Part shown: one piece after another, positions 15,050 through 21,013 of the stretch
Layout of the letters: every line of letters begins with the position of its first letter
Position numbering within the stretch: position 1 is the stretch's first letter
Origin: a virus
IMG/VR virus record: IMGVR_UViG_3300024264_000194
Span: 1-21,013 of that record
Direction: 5' to 3' (one strand)
DNA: 21,013 nucleotides
Notes under the pieces: model-generated
What the model was told of the DNA's origin: nothing
Database searches by the model: none
What the model saw: only the letters and a program-made list of their open reading frames with translations
Position numbers and translations under genes: made by a program

Positions 15050-16729
15050 TTAAAATTCAAAGACAACCTTGATATCTTCGATTTGGTCTATAGCGCGGGA
15101 TACTGGTTGTCTGTTTTCTGTATATAAAACTTTACCAGAACCAGCTTCTACATCAAATGTAGTCTCCCCCGATGTACCCCAAGCATCACTTACCGGCGTT
15201 GTATAAGATGGCCCGCGATATGATACATTTGTTGCAGGGATAAGAGATGTTTTTTCAAGTGGATCTGCGACAATTGCAATTTGTCTGAATACGGATGAAG
15301 TGTCCGAAACAGGGAACATAACTTTAGTTGTATCAACACCTGCATCATTAGGTCTAGTATGTTGTTCATCATATTCAAGTCGCATAGCTATCATAATATA
15401 ATACCCACCAAGTTCTTCTATAGCGTCAAACCCATGTCCATTATCAGGACTAATAATCGGTTTTACTTTACATGCATTTACATTCGCCGCGCCGCTACTA
15501 AGAGCGGGCAAATGATCTGTGTCTATAACCGCTGAAGTAATAGAGGTATAATTTGTTCCCTTATTGGTAATATTTATACTAGAAATTTTTCCGGAAGAAA
15601 CAATACCATAGGCCTCAAAACCAGAACCGTTGCCTGTGAGAGTAATTCCTGGCGCAACCATTATATTAGTGCCGACTGCGGCCGGAAGAGCTCCATCAAG
15701 AGTAGCGACAACGGTTGTTCCAGTAACTACCCACCCCGTAATTTTTTGTTGTTTTTGATTGTTTACATCTACAACATAATAACCAACATATTGACCGTCC
15801 GAACTAGATTCAACACCAGATATTGTGACCAGATTACTCCCACCAAGAGTAAAGTCGTTACGAACAAGATTTACATGATAACCCGACCCGCCGGTTACTG
15901 CTCCCGCGACCTCATTGGGTAATATTTTTACTTGGTCTATGTGGCCAGGCGCCGTCAAAGCGGATTGTTGAATTTGCCATTGAATACCTTCGGCAGAAGA
16001 GGAATCCAAGGGATCATATTCTATAGTATTAACAGGAATATAGTCTTTAGTTAAAAATTTCAAGGAATCTGACAGAGAAATCGAATACATAAACTTCCAT
16101 TTATACCCATCAGCCGTAGTTTCTATTTCAGACACAGAAGTAGAAGTGGGTTTAACAGTCGATTGAACTGTAACAGATGTTGCACTATCATCCACAAATC
16201 TTTGGTTATTTATGCATTTGTATACATTATATTGATTCGAGCCTTCGGTTATCACATAAGAATTTGGGATAATCTCTTCTGCCAAATCATGTTCATACAT
16301 TGTATAAACTGTATTTGGTGTCCAGTTAATTCTCGGAATTGCTAGAGTCATGTCAGTTTGTTCAACTTTTTTCATTGCAATTGAACCCTGTTTGACTGCA
16401 TATCCATATCCAATAGAATCTTCGGGAGTTGGTGGATTTGCATCATTCAACCAAGCGGTGGGTTTGCCAATCGACATATAAAGGTTATTATATACCGACT
16501 GTCCTAAATGGGCCCAAGTAACCGCACCATCGATAGGTGTAGATGGAGTTGGCCCAGTTGTTCCTGATTGTCCTGTTCCCAAAGCAATCCAAAGATTTCC
16601 ATCTTTTACTACTGAATTTCCTTCAGAATAATTTGTTGTTGCCTTCCAAATTGGTGCTGATCTATTAATAGATTGCAAAAATTCCTGAGCATTAAATATT
16701 CTCAGTTTATTTGTGATAATAGCTGCCAT
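15050..16729 (-). CDS. 8: Baseplate wedge protein, T4 gp8-like, 559 aa
   Basis: gp8 homologues form part of the T4 baseplate wedge with gp7, gp10, gp6, gp53 and gp25. The N-terminus (AIITNKLRIFNAQEFLQSIN) and later landmarks match marine-phage gp8: YMSIGKPTAWLND, IPRINWTPNTVYTMYEHD, SNQYNVYKCINNQ, the TADGYKWKFMYSISLSDSLKF segment, and FRQIAIVADPLE towards the C-terminus. T4 gp8 is 334 residues. The extra length includes a carbohydrate-binding-like module at residues 28-77 and a beta-rich insertion near 275-400 ending in NGSGFEAYGIV and a following GKISSINITNKGTNY, a motif resembling the G-Y repeats of the upstream protein. An exact late promoter stands 30 bases before the ATG, and AAGG lies 7 bases before it. 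The DUF4815-type gene follows after 32 bases. Gene order (gp7 position, gp8, large baseplate/fibre protein) agrees with T4. Confidence 0.82.
   Translation of the reverse strand: MAAIITNKLRIFNAQEFLQSINRSAPIWKATTNYSEGNSVVKDGNLWIALGTGQSGTTGPTPSTPIDGAVTWAHLGQSVYNNLYMSIGKPTAWLNDANPPTPEDSIGYGYAVKQGSIAMKKVEQTDMTLAIPRINWTPNTVYTMYEHDLAEEIIPNSYVITEGSNQYNVYKCINNQRFVDDSATSVTVQSTVKPTSTSVSEIETTADGYKWKFMYSISLSDSLKFLTKDYIPVNTIEYDPLDSSSAEGIQWQIQQSALTAPGHIDQVKILPNEVAGAVTGGSGYHVNLVRNDFTLGGSNLVTISGVESSSDGQYVGYYVVDVNNQKQQKITGWVVTGTTVVATLDGALPAAVGTNIMVAPGITLTGNGSGFEAYGIVSSGKISSINITNKGTNYTSITSAVIDTDHLPALSSGAANVNACKVKPIISPDNGHGFDAIEELGGYYIMIAMRLEYDEQHTRPNDAGVDTTKVMFPVSDTSSVFRQIAIVADPLEKTSLIPATNVSYRGPSYTTPVSDAWGTSGETTFDVEAGSGKVLYTENRQPVSRAIDQIEDIKVVFEF
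16499..16648 (-). other. Carbohydrate-binding-like module inserted in gp8-like protein
   Basis: Codes residues 28-77: WKATTNYSEGNSVVKDGNLW, then a GTGQSGTTGPTP linker and VTWAHLG. The pattern W-x(4)-Y-x-x-G-x-x-V-x-x-x-G-x-x-W, followed by a short Thr/Gly/Pro segment and a final Trp, is that of small chitin-binding-like (CBM5/12-type) modules seen in many phage tail proteins. It sits where shorter gp8 proteins go directly from the N-terminal strand to the YxSIGxPxxW segment. Sugar binding is inferred. Confidence 0.5.
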
Positions 16730-16759
16730 TGTTTTACCTTTTGCGTATGTAATTTTATA

Positions 16760-16767
16760 TATTTATA
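16760..16767 (-). promoter_or_regulatory. T4-type late promoter (TATAAATA) upstream of gp8
   Basis: The minus strand reads TATAAATA, an exact match to the T4 late octamer, in the 45-base gap after the stop of the gp7-position gene and 30 bases before the gp8 ATG. It probably drives gp8, the DUF4815-type gene and the small downstream genes as one late unit. Confidence 0.7.
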
Positions 16768-16774
16768 ATCTTTT

Positions 16775-19700
16775 TTAGTCGATTGTCGCGGTTTCTAAAA
16801 TTTGATTTAATTCTTCGACAGTCGAAGGTATATTTGTTGTCGTATATTTTACTAATGTAGATTCGGATGCGAAATTGGTTTTGTCGTTCATAGTGCCTGG
16901 CGATATAAATTTTTCGAATGTATTTTCATCAAGTACATCATCATTATAGTCTGAACCCGACTGCAATTTTTCATTAAATTTTGCGCGTTCGACAGATAGA
17001 TTTGTCGGGCCCATTCTTTTTCTGGTTCCCGATAAAGGATTTTCTTCAGACATAATCAAATAAACAGGGGAAATATTTACGATAGAATCCAAAACTGCCC
17101 TATATTTCCTATCAGATTTTGTGACAACATCGGACATAATAGTATTTCTCCATTTATGATCGGTGCCATCGGTAGTAGGAATCCATTCACCATTACCATT
17201 AGCTTCAACAGGCAAATTATACCACATATTATAATCTGGATGTCTTACTGCTATATGTGTCAAATTATTTCCTTGTACCAATTTTCTATGAATATTATAA
17301 GGCGAACCTACCATTTCCGAAGAAGGACTAAACATTTGTTGTACCAATTCACGCCAAGGATATATATCTCTAAAATAAAACTTAAATCTTTCGAGGGATC
17401 TCCAAGTCGTATGTAATGTCGGAACATCGCCTTCTTTGTTATTGTTAAATCTTCCAGAAATATTTATGATCATTTTTTCATCGCGGGGATTGGCGCCGTC
17501 TGCAATAGAACCAATCCAACTATTAGCGTTTCTGTCCACATTTCCTCTAAATATATTATCCCATCTAAATTCTACTTTGTTCGGTCCGCCAAATGTGACA
17601 TTATCCCATTCTGGCAGATCAGCCGTATAACTTGAAATTAAATCGACATCGTATACAACATATCGTTCTCCGACTGATGAATCTATCAGGGCCCCAGTGA
17701 TTTCATACTTTCCCCAAGGTTTTGTGTTTATCCAATTATTATCAACCATATTTTCATCTGAAGTATCGTAAATAGTTACAGTATTTCCTATAAGTCCTGA
17801 AGTGTAATAATGGGAATAATCTTTTCCATACGCTTCTCTAAAATTCAACGCAATCTTTTTGACCTGCCACCATCCACCAGAAGCATTTGTACCATCCGCC
17901 TGCAAAAGCGCATACCTACCAGATCCAATATCTACGGTTGTCGATCCAGCGGTGTCATCGGACACCTCTCCTTCTCCTACACCATTATACATTCCGTCTA
18001 TTGTTGAATTTACACTTAGTTGTCTATTATCATAAGTGAAAATATTTCCATGTGAATTTAAATAATTGGTGTCCTGTCTGGTCGAAGTTGGATACCAATA
18101 TCCATCAGTTTGTCCATATGCCCATCGGCCTAGTCCATCCATATTTTTAATTTTCATATTAACATTTTTAATGATTTCATATATAAGTTGGGTCCATGCA
18201 ATACCCGCACCCTTTCTCACTTCGGCATCTGTGGTAATACTATATTCTCCAAACATCATCAATCCAGCTGGGTGGACCACTCTTTTAACAATTTTTCTCC
18301 ATTCATCGATATATCGTCCGACTTTTACAACATATGAAAACTCCTGCCACAAATACCCATCATACAATCTATTATCATCAGACAAAAATCCCTGTTTATT
18401 TAAAAACTCGCCAGATCTAACGCAGAGTGGTCCTGTCAACACCGTTGCAGTAGCTTGTCCATCACCAAATGAAGTTAGATCAATCGTGGGTGGAGTCGTA
18501 TAATCGACACCAAATCCTTCGCTTTCAGATTGATAGGAATTTCCTTTTATTCTAAAACTTTCTATTTTACCTATATTTTCTCCATGGCCCTTGAACCAAG
18601 CTCCAGATCCAAGAGACTTATAAGAATTAGTATAATCTTTGACATAACCATATGGTTTTTTCATATAATTATTTCCAGATGTAGATAAAGACACAACACT
18701 GATTTCAGCTCTGGGTTTTGATGACCAAGAAACTCGCAAAGAATTTCCATCCGGTAAAGCATAGGTAGAATATATACCATTTTCATCAGATTTTCTCAGA
18801 GAAATTTTATTAGCAGATACCGGATGATTTTCATTACGGATAATATATTCGACATCATCTTCAAGAACGCTCAAATAACTTATTTCTATGATTTCGTCTA
18901 TCCCCAAATCGGGAGAAAATGTAATGCCGCTGGCCATACCACTTATAGAATTTCCAAGAGAATCCAAAGCCTGCGTCAACGCAAACTGAGCTCCCGACTG
19001 GCCAGGTTGAATTAGTTCTGAAGTGGTTGTAACTATTTCACCAGAGGCAGCAGTAGAATTTACACTTCTAGTAATTCTAGGAGTTTCGTTCATATCGAAC
19101 ATCATAGAAAATGCAGATTTATTTGATTCTGTCACCTTAAATTGAATTTTTAATGGTTCGGATTGTCGAATTGTTTTAACAGAAGGAATTGGATTTACAT
19201 ATATTGGATTCAATCCAACACCAGAGATAGAATTATCAGTACCCGTATCTTCGATAAGACCAGAGACTTCATCATATCTCTGCCCGGTTGTAAATCTGAG
19301 AGTTCCAAAGAAAGCATGATTATAATCTTCTATAGAATATGATGGGTCTTCTTTTTGTCTAGCACCCAAGTAAAAATTCTTTATTGGTTTTGAATATGTT
19401 AGAGTAACAGTATCACCTACTGATAAAGTTTTCCCCCATTGAATAGTAGTCCCGTTAGTATTTAAATTGACTTGCGGCGAGTCGGAGTATACTCTGGTAA
19501 TAGATGAAGGTCCTGACATATAATTGATACCGATTTCGATAGGACTGTTTGGGTCATATGATTTTGTAATACCTGTCGTGTTTGTAGAATCAATAGTGAT
19601 TGTTTCTGTATACTCTCCATATTCCGAAATATCAAAATAACTACCATCTCCAATTGCGATATAGTCTTGTCCATCGACATAAACTTTAGATTCTGTTGGT

Positions 19701-21013
19701 CCTAAAAATACTGCAATATGATGCCAGTCGCCAAAAGAAATAGCTGAGCTGGTTTGCGATACAGTCCCATTCCCAAATTCCAACCTACCATCTGGAAGCT
19801 GTTGTAAAAATGTTTTTTGTGCGCCGCCTACAGATTCATTTATAGAAAATATAGATGCACCATTATAAGCACCACTAATTTCAGTACCCTTTCGGAAATA
19901 CCAAAAATCAATAGTAATACCATCCGTGGAATTTTTTCTAAATGTTTCGCCAATATCCGACAGTCTCATATAACCAGAATCAGTAAATATTGCATTTTCG
20001 CCAACCTGATCTATTTTTGCAGAAAATCCATTTTTAACCCATTGATGTGCTAAAACAGAACCTTTGAAAGTCAAAACTTGTCCTACATTATATCCCGTTC
20101 CGACTTTGCCCGGACTAACACTTGCGGAATAGACATCATTTATAATATCAACATCGAATTCTGCACCTTGGCCTTTGACCGAATTTGTAGAAACGTCTAA
20201 AATTTCAAATACATTTTTAGACGTACCTAATATAGAAGAAACCCCGACGATTCCACCGTTGCCATCAATATCCGAAACTTCAAAACTCAAATCATTTGCT
20301 GGCGCGTCACCACCCAAAGATGAGCCGGAGATAGCTATAGTGTCTCCCAATCCATAACCAGTACCCCTATCGGAAATACTAGGGGATTTTACTTGATATA
20401 CATTACCGTTTCTTTCAACAAAAAATTTCGCCCCAGATCCTACTACCGAAGAGTTGGATGGAGTCAAGGTAAACGAAGGGTTATAATGACTGTCACTAAC
20501 ATCGGGGATATTTGGTGTGCCGAGAACACTAAACGAAGATATTTGTCCCACAGGAGAGATACCAGAAAAAGAAAATTCCTGTATTCTTCCAATAGGGTCG
20601 ACTTGGTCTACGATAATTGTTAAGTCGTTTGTTGGAGATATACCTCCCAATAATGTGCCAGGGATTTTAAATATATCATTTACAGAATATCCAATAGAAG
20701 ACGGAGAATCTGCCAATCTAACAAAAATGGATATAGGATATGGGTTTGAGGTTGGCAGATTCATACCTGTACTGACATTCCAACTAGCATTCACGCCACT
20801 AATTGATGTGGTGGTATATCCGGCAGTTGAACTAATAGGGTCCTCTTGATTAATTCCAATAAAATCGGTCCCAGACGTGACGGTATCTATTTTTATAAGA
20901 ATATCATTTGTACCCGATATTCCATTTGGTCCAAGTCGACTCCCATCAATCTTCAAAACATCATTATTTAAATATTGAAATCCCAATCCAGAAGAACTAG
21001 ACAGAATACTTAA
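16775..21013 (-). CDS. Giant baseplate/tail structural protein at gp7 position, N-terminus cut by window edge
   Basis: The frame stays open to the right edge, giving 1412 visible residues with no start. A TTG at 20986 falls inside a repeat unit and is not a credible start. The first 320 or so residues hold four copies of a G-x-G-Y-x-V-x-D-x-x-x-I-x-G-x-x-LGG-x-x-x-x-NDL repeat. A LamG/concanavalin-like domain follows (ITIDFWYFRKG, SFGDWHHIAVFLGP, KVYVDGQDY). The C-terminal half includes LSDDNRLYDGYLWQEFSYVV and RRVVHPAGLMMFGEYSI-like text (written KRVVHPAGLMMFGEYSI in the sequence), a pattern recurring in large marine-phage tail proteins. It is transcribed directly ahead of gp8, the place of gp7, the T4 wedge initiator (1032 residues). 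Its size and position suggest a gp7 counterpart, but I see no decisive sequence match. Virion role: likely; gp7 identity: tentative. Confidence 0.75.
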   Translation of the reverse strand, partial: LSILSSSSGLGFQYLNNDVLKIDGSRLGPNGISGTNDILIKIDTVTSGTDFIGINQEDPISSTAGYTTTSISGVNASWNVSTGMNLPTSNPYPISIFVRLADSPSSIGYSVNDIFKIPGTLLGGISPTNDLTIIVDQVDPIGRIQEFSFSGISPVGQISSFSVLGTPNIPDVSDSHYNPSFTLTPSNSSVVGSGAKFFVERNGNVYQVKSPSISDRGTGYGLGDTIAISGSSLGGDAPANDLSFEVSDIDGNGGIVGVSSILGTSKNVFEILDVSTNSVKGQGAEFDVDIINDVYSASVSPGKVGTGYNVGQVLTFKGSVLAHQWVKNGFSAKIDQVGENAIFTDSGYMRLSDIGETFRKNSTDGITIDFWYFRKGTEISGAYNGASIFSINESVGGAQKTFLQQLPDGRLEFGNGTVSQTSSAISFGDWHHIAVFLGPTESKVYVDGQDYIAIGDGSYFDISEYGEYTETITIDSTNTTGITKSYDPNSPIEIGINYMSGPSSITRVYSDSPQVNLNTNGTTIQWGKTLSVGDTVTLTYSKPIKNFYLGARQKEDPSYSIEDYNHAFFGTLRFTTGQRYDEVSGLIEDTGTDNSISGVGLNPIYVNPIPSVKTIRQSEPLKIQFKVTESNKSAFSMMFDMNETPRITRSVNSTAASGEIVTTTSELIQPGQSGAQFALTQALDSLGNSISGMASGITFSPDLGIDEIIEISYLSVLEDDVEYIIRNENHPVSANKISLRKSDENGIYSTYALPDGNSLRVSWSSKPRAEISVVSLSTSGNNYMKKPYGYVKDYTNSYKSLGSGAWFKGHGENIGKIESFRIKGNSYQSESEGFGVDYTTPPTIDLTSFGDGQATATVLTGPLCVRSGEFLNKQGFLSDDNRLYDGYLWQEFSYVVKVGRYIDEWRKIVKRVVHPAGLMMFGEYSITTDAEVRKGAGIAWTQLIYEIIKNVNMKIKNMDGLGRWAYGQTDGYWYPTSTRQDTNYLNSHGNIFTYDNRQLSVNSTIDGMYNGVGEGEVSDDTAGSTTVDIGSGRYALLQADGTNASGGWWQVKKIALNFREAYGKDYSHYYTSGLIGNTVTIYDTSDENMVDNNWINTKPWGKYEITGALIDSSVGERYVVYDVDLISSYTADLPEWDNVTFGGPNKVEFRWDNIFRGNVDRNANSWIGSIADGANPRDEKMIINISGRFNNNKEGDVPTLHTTWRSLERFKFYFRDIYPWRELVQQMFSPSSEMVGSPYNIHRKLVQGNNLTHIAVRHPDYNMWYNLPVEANGNGEWIPTTDGTDHKWRNTIMSDVVTKSDRKYRAVLDSIVNISPVYLIMSEENPLSGTRKRMGPTNLSVERAKFNEKLQSGSDYNDDVLDENTFEKFISPGTMNDKTNFASESTLVKYTTTNIPSTVEELNQILETATID
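19637..19981 (-). other. LamG/concanavalin A-like domain coding segment
   Basis: Codes about 115 residues opening with SGYMRLSDIGETFRKN, then ITIDFWYFRKG, a Phe-Ser-Ile strand, LPDGRLEFGNG, SFGDWHHIAVFLGP and KVYVDGQDY. The order of strand, F-W, W-H-H-I-A-V and V-Y-V-D-G is that of laminin-G-like jelly rolls, often sugar-binding. The fold is well supported by pattern; the ligand is unknown. Confidence 0.6.
20006..21013 (-). repeat. Array of four G-Y/LGG/NDL protein repeats
   Basis: Minus-strand coding copies lie near 20879-21013 (GLGFQYLNNDVLKIDGSRLG then SGTNDILIKI), 20561-20698 (IGYSVNDIFKIPGTLLGG then SPTNDLTIIV), 20225-20365 (GTGYGLGDTIAISGSSLGG then APANDLSFEV) and 20006-20098 (GTGYNVGQVLTFKGSVL). 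The fourth loses the NDL part and leads into the LamG-like domain. Spacing is irregular. Such repeats are common in large tail proteins of marine T4-like phages. The array probably continues past the right edge. Confidence 0.65.

Noticed and set aside
18066-18503. Plus-strand open frame of 145 codons, and similar plus-strand frames at 13722-14087 and 20517-20849
   Set aside because: All lie opposite firmly supported minus-strand structural genes, show no family features, and have the Cys/Ser/Ile-rich composition typical of antisense shadows.
20984-20986. TTG as start of the right-edge giant gene
   Set aside because: The frame continues nine codons to the window edge without a stop, and the TTG falls within the first repeat unit (SSSSGLGFQYLNNDVLKI). 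The gene is truncated, and its start lies outside.
1-21013. Defence, toxin-antitoxin, CRISPR, integrase or tRNA features
   Set aside because: None was found. Nine minus-strand structural-type genes cover almost the whole window, and the longest gap is 65 bases.

Overview
This window is AT-rich and holds nine consecutive genes, all on the minus strand, with almost no intergenic DNA (gaps of 1 to 65 bases and one 4-base overlap). It reads as part of the late virion-structure module of a T4-type contractile-tailed phage, most like the marine T4-like myoviruses of cyanobacteria and SAR11 bacteria. The support is a T4 gp8-type baseplate wedge protein, a very large protein with DUF4815-family motifs, fibre proteins with the N-terminal and repeat motifs usual in marine phages, a marine-phage type GNAT-like protein, and exact copies of the T4 late-promoter octamer TATAAATA just upstream of genes. 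No rRNA, tRNA, integrase, transposase, CRISPR array or defence gene was seen. No stretch over 300 bases lacks a gene.

Layout in the direction of transcription (right to left). (1) A giant partial protein at the gp7 position (16775 to the right edge) carries G-x-G-Y repeats and a LamG/concanavalin-like domain; its true start lies outside the window. (2) The gp8-like baseplate wedge protein (15050-16729) follows an exact late promoter and carries a carbohydrate-binding-like insert near its N-terminus. (3) A 2342-residue DUF4815-type tail/baseplate protein (7989-15017) contains an EF-hand-like calcium loop. (4) A 69-residue coiled-coil protein (7776-7985) and (5) a 396-residue fibre protein (6584-7774) follow, with 3- and 1-base spacers. 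(6) A 1002-residue glycine-rich fibre/adhesin-like protein (3551-6559) ends in a Hint (hedgehog/intein) domain. (7) It overlaps by 4 bases, with a GTG start, a GNAT-like protein (3087-3554). (8) A conserved-looking virion protein (706-3054) and (9) a left-truncated protein of unknown function (1-640) each have their own late promoter.

Together these genes probably build the baseplate periphery and the host-recognition fibres. The gp7-position protein and gp8 would form the wedge, the DUF4815 protein would be a peripheral or fibre-network protein, and the products of 6584-7774 and 3551-6559 would be fibres or adhesins. The late promoters divide the region into units starting before gp8, before gene 2, before gene 1, and possibly (a one-mismatch site) before the Hint fibre. 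The least ordinary features are the C-terminal Hint domain translationally coupled to a GNAT-like gene, the carbohydrate-binding-like and LamG-like modules in wedge-position proteins, and the EF-hand-like loop in the DUF4815 protein. All functional statements rest on motif recognition by eye; no database search was possible.
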